From Yamagishiella unicocca (taxonomy: Eukaryota; Chlorophyta; Chlorophyceae; Chlamydomonadales; Volvocaceae), in contig BDSL01000095.1 of the NCBI GenBank assembly GCA_003116995.1, positions 124,001-188,000 of the forward strand: a DNA stretch of 64,000 bases. Direction: 5' to 3'. This document shows, piece by piece, positions 12,367-23,100 of this stretch. How positions within the stretch are numbered: the first letter of the stretch is position 1; every line of letters begins with the position of its first letter. The notes beneath the pieces were generated by a model. It saw only the letters and a program-made list of their open reading frames with translations, ran no database searches and was not told the DNA's origin. A program made the position numbers and the translations under genes.

Positions 12367-13045
12367 GGCTACGCAGCCTACTTGCTGAATGCTGCGGAAA
12401 ACAAGCTGTAAAACGCTGCTCCAATTCCACAGGATTTTTGTCCGAAATTATTTCGGCGCTGGCATACCCAACAGCCAGCAGCAAGCAGCTAATGCCTGCA
12501 TATGGAGAGTCTTAGGGTCATTCGTAAACACGACAGCATGAGGGGCAAGTATGATCAAATACCACAAAACCGTTGGATGATACGAACCACCTATTTTACT
12601 GTTTTTGCATACATATCAGAAGTTTATACCAAAATATGTCGTGCATGTGCTATCAGATGTTTTCTTGCACGAGCCGAAAAACGCTCCGAAGACAGCCGTT
12701 GCTATGTTTGTTTGGCACTTACTACCTACGCCTTTCCGTAAACCACTCTGATGGCATGCATAACATTGCATTACATGCTGGCAATGCTTTGCTTGCAGTC
12801 AATTTTACGGAGCTGGAAGGTCTGACCAGATGGGTGGCGAAAGATGGCCGCCTGGACAGCCCGGAGGACTAAAGAAAAGGGCCCTCTGGGATGACTGGAA
12901 AAGGGGGACAGGCCTGATGTGGCAATGGCTAGCCCTCCGCTGGATTGAGTGCCGGTGGTGAAAGGGAGTGAGACCCATGGGTCACTGAGTATCCTGGCGA
13001 GCCGCAGAGTCATCAGAGCGCTCGTAAGGTCGGCGGCTATTCACG
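12367..13045. other. Divergent promoter region and AT-richer spacer
   Basis: Upstream of the Lnt-like gene. About 12400-12770 is clearly less GC-rich than the neighbours. Short open frames (for example 12502-12741) lack recognisable features. No gene is supported. Confidence 0.35.
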
Positions 13046-13200
13046 ATGGGGAATGGTCTGCGGCTGTACGGCTTCCTGCACAGCGAGTCCGTACGCAAGG
13101 CCGTGTGCAAGGACTGCGCGGAGACGCTCCACCAGAAGCACTGCGAGCTGACGTGCATGCTGTGCCGCCAGAGTGTGGAGCTGTGGAGCGAATGCTGCTG
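13046..13200 (+). pseudogene. Degenerate MDM2-type RING fragment
   Basis: A frame from ATG 13046 encodes a short stretch with YGFLHSESVRKAVCKDC and then CMLCRQSVE. Spacing and sequence follow the last two-thirds of an MDM2-type RING and resemble the C-terminus of the large gene ending at 43780. Two features suggest decay. The first Cys pair (C-x2-C) is absent from this frame, and the position of the second zinc-ligand His (H-x4-H-x3-C-x2-C) is Arg. After about 13200 the sequence becomes low-complexity Arg/Gly-rich repeats. An upstream exon supplying the first Cys pair cannot be excluded, so this may instead be the last exon of a small gene. Confidence 0.5.
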
Positions 13201-13873
13201 TGCTGCGACAACGCGCCAACGGGGAGGAGGGGGGCGTTGCAGGTGCAGGCGGGAGAGTGCGGGAGGGGGGGAGGGGAGCGCTGCAGGCGCAGGCGGGAGA
13301 GTGCGAGAGGGGTTCCACGTCGGGGCATTCACAGGGCGAAGTAAAATCACAGGATTGCGTGCAGCGCTGCTATCAGGGCTGCTGGTTCGGACGATTGCAT
13401 TATTCCAGTGGAGGGGTAAACTAAGGCCACATCCATCCGCGTCGAGGATGTGGCTACGGTGCGACTTGTGGACCGGACCCGCGACCCACGGAGGGCGGCG
13501 CACGTCGATACCCTCCTGCGACAGCGCACTGGCGATCACCATTCCCTGTTACTCTCAGCTTGCACCGCTAAAATATACTCCAAGCTGTTATCATCACAAG
13601 CCACCGCGCTGGTAAGGAAAGGCGGGCGGGTGTGCTGCAGCACGGGTTGTTGCCTGGGCGAGCGGGTAACGGTGTGTGCGTCAAGGGCTTCAGGCTTTGG
13701 TTGTGTTTGACTTGCACCAAAGCATATGGTTGTTTTGTTAGGGATGGTTTTCGTGGCCGAAAACGTTTTGCAGTTCGCCATAACGCACGCATCCGACTCC
13801 TTGGACAGAACCTTTCCGGTTGCCCTCAACCATCTGCCGGTACTATTTGCCCTGCAACCATGGCCAATCGAAT
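13201..13873. other. Low-complexity and intergenic spacer before the P450
   Basis: Positions 13215-13310 hold purine-rich imperfect repeats around GGGAGAGTGCGGGAGGGG, with two or three related copies. The rest is promoter and 5' UTR space for the P450. No gene is supported. Confidence 0.4.
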
Positions 13874-15991
13874 ATGAACACGTTCTTTGTGCTTGCCGTA
13901 GAGCTATCCAAAATTGCTGCCATGTTTTCAGCGATATTTGGAAGGTTCGCCGAAGGCATCGGCGAGCCTGACGTGGGTAGCGTGAGCAAGCTGCCGCGCC
14001 CTCTTCATCTGCCGCTGGTGGGCAGCGCTCTCCACTTTAACGTCAAGAACCCGCACACCACTCTTCTAGACGTAGCCAAGAAATATGGACCTGTATCTTA
14101 TCTTGCCTTCGGTGTGGTGCGTAATCCCATGGTCCTTGTCGCCGATGCCGACGCGGCTGTCAACATGCTGCGCCAGGACAACAGCGTCTTCTTGAAGGGC
14201 CCTGGCTACTCAGCAATCAAAAGCGTGACCCCCAACCAGTTTCTCGTCATGGAGGGCAGCGAGTGGTCTCGCGTCCACAAGCTGGCAGCACCTGTCATAG
14301 GCTCGGGACTTCGACGCCACGGCCCGACCTTAATCAGCCACGCTAAGGTCTTTGCTGACAGTCTGAAAGCCTCAGACGCGTACAAAATGGGCGACTACGG
14401 CGCGTTTACTGTCACGGACCTCTCTGGCGCAATTCGGGAGTGGTCCTTGGGCCTCATCGTAGACGTGGTCCTGGGCAAGTCCACGGTTGAGCAATATGCC
14501 GCCCAGGGAAAACCCTTGCTGGCAAGCGAAGGTGAGGCGGCGCCTGCTTACGTGGGCGCTTTACTTATCTTCAACCACCTCAACTGAACGACCGCGACGA
14601 CATCCTTTCAACAACCGCTTTGCGCCTATGTGTGGCTGGTAGGCGCAGAAGATTTCTGCGAAAGCTTGCAGTTCATCATGGAGGAGTGGCATCACAGGGC
14701 CCTGGACCTCGTGCCGTTTTGGAAGCTGGACGGCATCCTAGCGATCCCCAGAGTACGTCGCCTCCGCAAGTGCCTGCTCAACGTCTCGTCGACCATCCAG
14801 GGCGTCCTAGGAGAGGCAGTGTCGCAGCTGCAAAGCTCCCGGCGCGAGGCCGCCGTGGATGCCGAGCCATCAGGGTCTATTAAGGCGGAGAGAGGCTCCT
14901 TGCTGTGGGCCATTGCAACCGAGGTTGAGCGCCAAATTGACCGGCCCAGCACGGAAGGTAGGCTTTGCTCGTTGGTTGCCAGGTCACGATATCGATTTTC
15001 GTCTGTTCCAGCCCACCGTGTTCTTACAACACGAAGCCTTTCTGCAGGTGACGGTTCAGCGGTTTCTACTGTGGCGCATCGTCAGCAGGCCTTCGGTGAC
15101 GCAGAGGCGCTCTTGCTCACCCTCCTGGCCATGGGCCACGAGAACGTGTCCAGCCACATCGGCTGGACGCTCCACCTGCTGTCAGCTCATCCGGACAAGC
15201 AGGAGATCCTGGTTTCGGAGCTCGCTGCCAGTTGCGATGCCGGCCAGGAGATTACGCCCGAGCTGCTGGGCCGTGTGAGGTACCTGGATTGCGTCATCAA
15301 GGAGTCGCTGCGCCTGTACCCGCCGGTGCCAATGCTGTCCAGGCAGAGCGGCCAGGACGTCGACGTGGCCGGATTCATGATACCAAAAGGGGTAAGAATG
15401 CGTGACGGCCCGGGCAGCTGCATTGTAAGATAGTAGTAGCTGTTACATTGGGGGCCAGACCCTAACGTAGAGCCATCACGCGCATCGCCGGGCACTGAAG
15501 GACATGCAGGAAAGGGCCGCACGTAGTAAGGTGGCATAACCCACTTTCTGTGGGGACCATTGCCACGTTTTAGGATTGCAGAGGATTTACCTTGCCGACG
15601 TCGATGTCATTTGCAACCTCACGCGCTGCCTTTGGCTGTGCCTTTCAACCTCACGCGCTGCCTTTGGCTGTGCCTTTCTTTGCAGATGGAGATCGTCGTT
15701 TCGCCTTACGTGCTGCACCGCCTGCCCTCCTCGTGGGCCGCACCAGATGACTTCCAGCCCGAGCGCTTTCTTGCGGACCGTGACAAGTGGGGGCCCTTCA
15801 TTCCGTTTGGGGCCGGACCACGGGCCTGCATCGGAGCTGCGTTCGGTAATGCCGAAGCCAAGAGTATCATCGCACTGCTTGTCCTTAAATACAAAATGCG
15901 GCTGGTGGGGGGACCCAGTGCGCTGCACGGGGGTCTCTTCGTATCCCTCCGGCCGGCAGCGACTATGACAGTCGAGTTCACGCCGCGCTGA
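13874..15991 (+). CDS. Cytochrome P450, 4 exons
   Basis: A haem-thiolate monooxygenase. Exons 13874-14531, 14643-14957, 15048-15391 and 15686-15991 join in phase to about 540 residues, a normal P450 length. The ATG at 13874 precedes a short hydrophobic N-terminus (FFVLAVELSKIAAMF) and the proline-rich hinge LPRPLHLPLVGSALHF. Seen: K-helix ExxR in ESLRLYPP, the PERF-type FQPERFL, and the haem-binding loop FGAGPRACIGAAF with the axial Cys. The I-helix reads LLAMGHENVSSH, so the usual (A/G)Gx(E/D)T(T/S) has Asn in place of the conserved Thr. The general look is of CYP97/CYP4-like or other E-type clans, but the family was not settled. Electron partner and substrate are unknown. A 32-base duplication precedes the last exon. 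Confidence 0.88.
15614..15677 (+). repeat. 32-base direct tandem duplication at a P450 3' splice site
   Basis: Two adjacent, apparently identical copies of a 32-base unit starting CAACCTCACGCGCTGCCTTT. The second ends eight bases before the acceptor CAG at 15683-15685. The copy doubles the pyrimidine tract of intron 3 and is probably a recent slippage product. Confidence 0.9.
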
Positions 15992-17456
15992 GATGCGAGA
16001 CGGCAGTATCGGAGTGGTAATTCGTGCCATGATACTGTCGTACTAATTTTGCACTCCTCTGATTCATTATTTCTCATCACTTGCATGGCTTGGCAGGCAC
16101 TGAAGGCACCTGTCTCATGAACATTCTTAGAGTGTATTGTTGCCATCTGATCCTTTCTCAGTTGAGTGCCGTTGTGCGTTGGCTCGGTAGGTAGGCGAGT
16201 GCTGCTATGTATCCCGGGCCCTCCCGGCCCACGGACGGTACCGATGGCACCGTACCGTTGCGGCAATGTAGGTTCGAACTGGTTGAGAGCGTTCCGGCGG
16301 AGATTTGGTATTGTCGCCCTTCTTTGGCTGCAGCTAGGGCAGTGATGGTAGGACAGTCCTGTTTGTGCATGACTAGATGCCGTAGACGGATGTAGTATGG
16401 CACGGACCTGCTGGCCGGGCCTGTAGCAAGCAACAGCTCACCAACGCACGCTTCGGTACAGCCATGAGCCTCTCGGCAGGAATAACCGCATTGCTGCTGC
16501 AGTACCTGGGATTTTCCTTATATATGGGCCTTTTCATTATAGCAACAGCAGGACGACATGCCTCGTAGATCAGGGTTCAATTCGCTGACGAAGCCCGCCA
16601 AGCTTCACCGAAATGGTCAGCTTGTCGAGCGCGTGTGTTCGTTGTTTGGTGGGAGAGCGCACCACTGGATGCATCGCAGGGTGAATAAGGAAGCGCAGCA
16701 GGCTAGGTGAGTCATGGTGAGTTGGCGTCGGTCGATGGCTAGGTGCCCAGCCTGGCTTAAGACTAGCTGTGGGTTGATCTAGAGGTTCAGGAGGGCACGC
16801 CCCTCTGTACCGTACACCTCTCTGTACCGCACACCTCTCTGTACCGCACACTTCTGTACCGCACACCTCTCTGTACCGCACACACATCTGTACCGCACAC
16901 CTCTCTGTACCGCACACACATCTGTACCGCACACCGTCTTCGCGCGGGCGGAGCGGCCGCCCGGCGTTGGTCCAGGGATGGATGGACGGACCGTGATTAA
17001 CGTCCGGGTGCCCCCGCCATGCGAGTGCTGGGTACCACGGCCCGGGTCACCAGGTCGGTCCCACAAGCGCTTGAGACACGGAGGCATGCTGTAAGCGCCG
17101 CAGGGATGCTGTACGACGACCATGTCAGTTACCTAAGGTTCGACCATGTCAGTTACCTATTGTACATTACTCTACATGATCGCACGTGCTACAGTCCTAT
17201 TGATACGTACGGCGAGAAAAACAAGAGGCTACGCTCGCGCTACAGGGCAGCGTCCGCAGCTGCCAAACGGTACATGGAGGCCGCAGCCCATGCCCCGGTG
17301 AGAAGTCCTGCAGGGCGTTTGACGACCTCCACAAAAGCACGGGGGGGGGAGGGCAGCCTTGCGCCGCACCCCGGCCCCGCGCCGCCGGACACTTGGAGGA
17401 AAACACATCCCTCGCCTTGCAGTGGCGGTACCGAGAGGCAGTCCGACGGACGTACG
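15992..17456. other. Intergenic between convergent P450 and LRR gene
   Basis: Contains 3' flanks of two convergent genes and a 17-19-base tandem array (16797-16937). No gene is supported; ORFs across the array are repeat artefacts. Confidence 0.45.
16797..16937 (+). repeat. Tandem array of CTCTGTACCGCACAC units
   Basis: About eight imperfect copies, 15-19 bases each, varying between ACCTCTCTGTACCGCACAC and ACATCTGTACCGCACAC. Repeated Cys-Gly-Thr-Glu peptides in minus frames come only from the repeat. Confidence 0.85.
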
Positions 17457-20400
17457 TCACGCCCGCCAGCGGCTGGGCGCCATGCTGCAGCCCACCGCCA
17501 GCCGCCAGGGCAGCGTCGATTCCAGCGCTCGCTCCACGCGCAGCCGACTTCCGTACGAATCGTACACGCCGTACTCTGTCTCGCACATCTCGTCCAGCCG
17601 CTCCGCCTCGTCCGCCGTCAGCTCCGGGCAGCACACCACCGCCCCCCCTGCGGCCCCCGTCCGGCCCCCGTCAGGCCCCGCTGATCGCAAACTCCTCCCC
17701 CCCGCCCCAGCAGCCACCTTCTCACGGCAGCAGCCCTTGTCGGCACTTCGGACGTCGCCGTCACTGCCGTACATTGGCTTCACCTCCTCCGGGGACGGCA
17801 TCGCCGCCGCCCCCGCCGGGTCATGCTCAGCAGCAGCCCGCCAGCCGCCCCTGTCCCGCCAGCTCCGTGCGTGCATGGCGCCCAGCAGCGAGCGCACCAA
17901 GCTGGAGGGGTAGCCGGGCCCTCGCCGCTCGCGCGCCTCGTCCGCCACGCCCAGCAGCACGAACCTGTGCGGGTGCAGCGACGGGGGTTGCGGGTGTTGC
18001 GCTGGTGGCGATAACCCATGTGGCGGGCGAACGAGCGACGGAGCGCGCACGGGGTCATGCGTGTGGCGGTGGAAGCGTCGGGGTGGAGCGGAGCAGCACA
18101 AGCACTCCTGCATGGGGGGGTTCTGAGGAGGCGGGTACGGAGGGTCGGAGGGTCGGTGAGGACCATGAGGAGAGCTCCGCAGTACCCGGACCCATGGGTC
18201 GGGCCTAGGCGGCCCCCAGGCGCGACGCACCGCAGGCGTGGCAAGTCGGCCAGGCAGGCCACGTCCCGTGGGTCGGCGTTGAGGCGGTAGAGTTCGAGGT
18301 GAGTCAGGTGGGGCAGCGCTGCCGCCACGGCTGCCAGTACCTGGGGCGGCAGGGCGCGAACCCGTCAGGAGTGGGGCGCAGGAGGGGACACCTCGTTGCA
18401 GATGAGTGAGGGTCACTCACTTGCAGGGGCAGGGCAGATGAGGGACACCCACTTGCAGGGGCAGGGCAGGGGACGCAGTCCGGAGAGCGCGGTGTGTGAC
18501 AGCAACCAGGCGCCATCACGCTACTGTAAACAAGGGGAAAAGTAATATGGCCGGGTGAGAGTCCGCCTCTGGTTCCCTCAACAGGTCAGCAGCGACACGA
18601 CAGGAACCAGACGACGAAACGCAGCTACTGGTACCCGTACTCGTACCCGTCATGGAGCCCACCCTGGAGCAGTCCCCCACCTGCGGGCCCATCATCGTGC
18701 CGCTGCCGTACAGGTACGTGGGCAGCAGCGCCAGTGACGTCAGCGCCGGTCCCACGCCCGCCAGCGCCGCCACCACATCGGCCCAGTTGCTGGCTAGCCG
18801 CAGCATCAACCGCACCTCCCGCACACCGCCTGATGTGCGCCCCTGCCCCTGCCCCTGCCCCGCCTGCCCTGCGCGTACGAACTGCGGCAGCAGCTGCACC
18901 ATCTGCAACGTGCAGGGAGTCGACAGCTCCAGTACCTCCAGCCCGCCCCCACCGCCCCCACCGCCCCCACCGCCCCCACCGCCCCTGCAACCCTGCAAGG
19001 GCACAGCTGCGGCCCTAGGGTCGGTGTCGCGGAGCGAAACGGACGGAATGGCGAGCTGCTGCTGCTGCTGCTGCTGCTGCAATAAGGCTTCCGTATGTTG
19101 CTGCTGCTGCTGCTGCTGCGCCAGGCGTCCCTCCGCCTCTGCCTCGTCTGCCCCTCGCGCTTCTAGCCCCGCCCCCCGCGAAGCCACCGGTGCCAGCGCT
19201 GACGCGAAGCCCCCTACGGAGCCATCCGGGATCCTCTGCTCGACCCCGAGCGCCGGCAGCAAGCACTCCAGATAGCACGGCATGGAGGCGCCCAGTGCCA
19301 AGCGCCGCCACGGCCGGGACAGCACGGCCGCCGCCCCCGCTGCCGCCGAGCGACCGGCAGCAGCGGCGGCGGCGGCGGCGGCGGCGGGCACCGACCCCGC
19401 TGCCTCCGCGGCGGCGGCAGTGGCGGCAGTGGCGGCAGTGGCGGCAGTGGCGGCGGCGACAGTGGCGGCGGCGGCAGTGGCGGCAGTGGCGGCGGCGGCA
19501 GTGGCGGCGGCGGCAGTGGTGGCAGTGGCGGCGGCGGCAGTGGCGGCAGTGGCGGCGGCGACAGTGGCGGCGGGCGGCAGTGGCGGCGGCAGTGGCGGCG
19601 GCGGCAGTGGGCGGCGGGGCGGGCAGTGGTGGCAGTGGCGGCGGCGGCAGTGGCGGCAGTGGCGGCGGCGGCAGTGGTGGCAGTGGCGGCGGCGGCAGTG
19701 GCGGCGGCGGCAGTGGCGGCGGCGGCAGTGGCGGCAGTGGCGGCCGCGGCAGTGTTTGCGGTGGCGGCAGTGTTTGCGGTGGCGGCGGCGGCTGCAGCAG
19801 TTTCAGGGCTGAGGATGATGGAGCCCAGAGCCAGGTCGGTGAGGCAGGGTAGCGCCGCCAGGGTGCGGAGGAAGTCGGGGTGCGACTTGTCGTACAGGAA
19901 GGCCCGGGGCAGGTGCAGCGCCGTGAGGCTGGCGAGGCTGCTCACCACGTGCCCTAGCAGCCAGCCGGCAGACCACAGGCTGGAGCCGGTGCCTAGCTGG
20001 GGGGGGGAGCAGGGGAGGACAGGAGGGGATGGGGCGGCTCGGTGTGGGCGGGCAGGGAAGGAAGGGGCGAGGGAGGGAGGGAAGGAAGCGGGCGAGCGGG
20101 CGGGAGAGCGGGTTGCAAAAAGACCCGGGTGGGAGGTACAAGGGTGCGTACGTGCGTGGGGCCTGGGGGTAGGTGTCCCCAGCGGGAAACCAAGGCAGCA
20201 GAAGGATGCACGGGTGGTGCTACCGGGTGGTGCTACCGGGTGGTGCTACCGGGTGGTGCTACCGGGTGGTGCTACCGGGTGGTGCTACCGGGTGGTGCTA
20301 CCGGGTGGTGCTACCGGGTGGTGCTACCGGGTGGTGCTACCGGGTGGTGCTACCGGGTGGTGCTACCGGGTGGTGCTACCGGGTGGTGCTACCGGGTGGT

Positions 20401-22734
20401 GCTACCGGGTGGTGCTACCGGGTGGTGCTACCGGGTGGTGCTACCGGGTGGTGCTACCGGGTGGTGCTACCGGGTGGTGCTACCGGGTGGTGCTACCGGG
20501 TGGTGCTACCGGGTGGTGCTACCGGGTGGTGCTACCGGGTGGTGCTACCGGGTGGTGCTACCGGGTGGTGCTACCGGGTGGTGCTACCGGGTGGTGCTAC
20601 CGGGTGGTGCTACCGGGTGGTGCTACCGGGTGGTGCTACCGGGTGGTGCCACCGGGGAGCTCGTGCGCCGTACTGCAGTCCTCAGCGCACAAGGTCATGC
20701 CCCGCTGAGGAACATAGGGCCCTTTTCCACCCACCCCAGGCGCGCCAGGCCACCCCATCGCGCACACGGGTGTCCCTCGCTACCCCCCCGGCACCTGCAT
20801 GAAGTCCAGGGCCAGGTGCCGCAGCCGCGTCAGTGCCGCCAGCCCGGTCAGCTGCTGCTCGCTGTGCGCGTGCTTGTGCTCGAAGGTGACAGCCAGGCGC
20901 GTAAGGCCCGTCAGGCCGGCCAACGGCAGGTCCAGGGAGGCCAGCAGCGGCATGGCGGACAGCTCCAGGGAGGCCAGGCGGGGCAGGCGGGAGAGGGCGT
21001 CCAGAGCGGCCTGGTTGGCGGTGCGAGCGTGGGCGGGAGGTCATTTGAGGGGCTTGGGTTGGGGTCATCTGGCTTTTGTTGGCGTGAAAGGGGCGGGCTG
21101 AGATTGATGGCTGTAGCCATGGTAAGGCTCTTCCCTCTTCCACTCCTCCCATTTTCCCCGCCCACTTTCCCATGTACCCCCCCCACACACACACACACGC
21201 ACACAGGCTTCGCTTTCCTCTTTCCTTGCGCGCGCGTCCAGGTGTCCGTAGACTATGCACCAGCTAAACTCCCCATGTCGATTACCGGTCCTTTCTGTAA
21301 CTCCTCTTTCCTCTCCGCCCACCTGCGCGTCCATGACCACCTGCGTGTCCACCACCACCTCCCGCAGCCACTGCGCGCAGCGGCCCAGCGGCTCCAGGGA
21401 GGGCCCGGACAGGTAGTTGTTGCCGGGCAGCCCCGCCAGGTGCAGCCGGGCCAGCCGGGGGTAGCTGGCGGCCACGTGGTGCAGGTCGCGCGGAGAGAGC
21501 TCCTGCCAGCCCTGGGGCCGGGTAGTGGGGAGGATGAGGAGGGGCCGGGTAGAGGGGAGGCCGGGCAGTGGGGAGGACGAGGACGGGAGCGGGTAAGGCT
21601 GGGTGAGGTGGGGGAGACTGGTACCGGCACGTGCGCGTCAGCCGTGAGGCTGCGAGCCATGTGCCGGGGCGCGGGCCATGTGCCGGGGCGCGGGTCATGG
21701 CCTCGCGGGTGCTGGGCGCCAGTCGGAGCTTCTCCCTCCCTCGAGCTGCCGCACACGCAACAACACAAGGCACCCCACATCCTGGCCGCTCCGCTACCCT
21801 GCCACTTGGTGCACCGCCCGACATGGCGCACCTAGTCCCTTCCCCGCTAGATAGCTCACCTGCAGCGACAGAGACGTCACCGACGTCGCCACACCCAGCT
21901 CTGACAAAAAGTACGACATCACAGCCGTACTGCCGTGCCAGCCCTCGACCCCGCCTCCGTGCCCCTCTACCGCTCCCTCGCCGCCATCCCTCCGCGCAGG
22001 CGGCAGCAGGCGCAGGGTCAGGGCTGCGGGGCGCGGGAAGCGGTGGTGCAGGTGGCGGTCGGCAGTGGTCAGCTGTAGGAGGGAGGTACGACATACGAGT
22101 ACCTGCGGGCAGGGGGGAGGAGGGGCCGGGGGCAGGGTCGGGGAGGCGGAGGGTCGGGGAGGAGGAGGAGGAGGGGCCACTGACCCAGATGGAGCCCCCT
22201 CTGGCCCACATAGGGCTGAGATCGGAAGCCTGAGCAAGCAGAAATAGCAAACACCGTACGAGGCCGAGCGCACAATGGACGTCGGGGTCAGGATGGGCAC
22301 CCCTTCCCCCCACCACACAGGGTCTCTTTCCTTCCATGTGCACGAACCCCGGGCCCTATGGCGTCCATGAAGGCGCGTCGGTGTTGACTGAGCCCCTTTT
22401 CCCGGCGCGCCTGCAGGTGCGTCATGAGCTCCGAAGCCGCATACTGCGCAACGGTGCGGCCTGCCTGCCGCAGTCGCCGTCGATCGTTGCGCGGAAGCTG
22501 ACACCAGATGTGGCTGGCCAGCAGGTCCAGGGGCAGCTGCTCCAGGAGGCCAAGTGCCGACGAGGGCTCGTCGTGCTGGTGCTGGGGCCGCTGGGGTTCG
22601 TGGTGTGGCCGCTGCGCATGTTCGGCTTTGAATTCATGACTGAAATCAAATCTGCGGTCCTGCACGCCTTGGGTAGAGTCAGGCTCTGCGTCGTCCAAGT
22701 CCGCAGGTAGACTCGCGCCATGAAAGCCGCTCAT
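17457..22734 (-). CDS. F-box-like leucine-rich-repeat protein A, about 8 or more exons
   Basis: Probable protein-interaction scaffold, possibly an SCF substrate receptor. The start is ATG 22734. Readable exons (minus): 22734 to about 22411, 22102-21860, 21511-21323, 21010-20795, 19996 to an unresolved end, an unresolved start to 18681, 18340-18231 and 17964-17457. The N-terminus holds an F-box-like helix pair (LEQLPLDLLASHIWCQLPRN then DRRRLRQAGRTVAQ). LRR-type segments follow, for example YPRLARLHLAGLPG, LPRLASLELSAMPLLASLDL, LASLTALHLPRAF, LPCLTDLALGS and LPHLTHLELYRLN. The middle is expanded by Ala/Thr runs, two polyGln tracts of seven and eight, and a polyGly tract of about 14. The C-terminal exon ends at TGA 17457-17459. 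The reading frame changes across the GGCGGCAGT array, so an intron or slippage there is unresolved. It is related to the + strand gene at 23101. Confidence 0.68.
18950..18990 (-). repeat. Polyglycine-coding (CCGCCCCCA)n tract
   Basis: A short repeat of CCGCCCCCA on the + strand that encodes about 14 Gly in LRR protein A on the minus strand, just before the segment LEVLELSTP. Confidence 0.8.
19057..19120 (-). repeat. Two CAG (polyGln) tracts
   Basis: CTG runs on the + strand, split by AATAAGGCTTCCGTATGTTG, encode eight and seven Gln in LRR protein A on the minus strand. Pure CAG runs of this kind are length-polymorphic in many genomes. Confidence 0.85.
19340..19800. repeat. GGC and (GGCGGCAGT)n compound array
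   Basis: About 460 bases made of GGC, GGCAGT and GGCGGCGGCAGT units with a few GACAGT and TTTGCG variants. In gene sense (minus) it reads as Ala/Thr/Asn or Pro/Leu according to frame. It lies between two readable LRR exons of gene A and may be coding, intronic, or both. Confidence 0.9.
20213..20655 (+). repeat. 13-base minisatellite, about 33-34 copies
   Basis: Near-perfect head-to-tail copies of GCTACCGGGTGGT in an intron of LRR gene A (between exons ending 20795 and starting 19996 in gene sense). Three units make 39 bases, so on the + strand all three frames encode the same 13-residue period without stops, giving long false ORFs. The last copy degenerates near 20650. Confidence 0.95.
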
Positions 22735-23100
22735 GGTTGCCTGAACAACCCGACGCAACCCAAACCGCAAATCGCGGTTCTAGATTTTGGTCAGTCTTAG
22801 AAGCAATGGCTATGGCACAGAGGCGGTGGACTATGCGCTGGGCACCGTCGCTCCCACATTTGCTTAGTTGACACGGGTTTGGGCGGAGCCGAGTGATGCT
22901 TGCACTTTTAAATATCAGCAAGTTATGGCTATGAGTCCGTCCTGGCTGGCTTTTGGCCGTGCATCCCCGTTAGCTCGTCCAGGTAACGACTTGCCCCGCA
23001 CAAGCAGGTCATTCTACACGTCCATTATGGAAAGTGAGTCGCACTTCTCAACTAAATCGCCCATATCTATTCCTTTAACGTTCGGCTGTCACGCACTCAT
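22735..23100. promoter_or_regulatory. Shared divergent promoter of the two LRR genes
   Basis: About 366 bases lie between the ATG of LRR gene A (minus, 22734) and that of LRR gene B (plus, 23101). The stretch is less GC-rich than the genes and must hold both 5' UTRs and promoters. No individual element is recognised. Confidence 0.5.

Noticed and set aside
20042..21835. A 597-codon open frame on the + strand
   Set aside because: Created by the stop-free 13-base minisatellite; the flanks are antisense to LRR exons of gene A.
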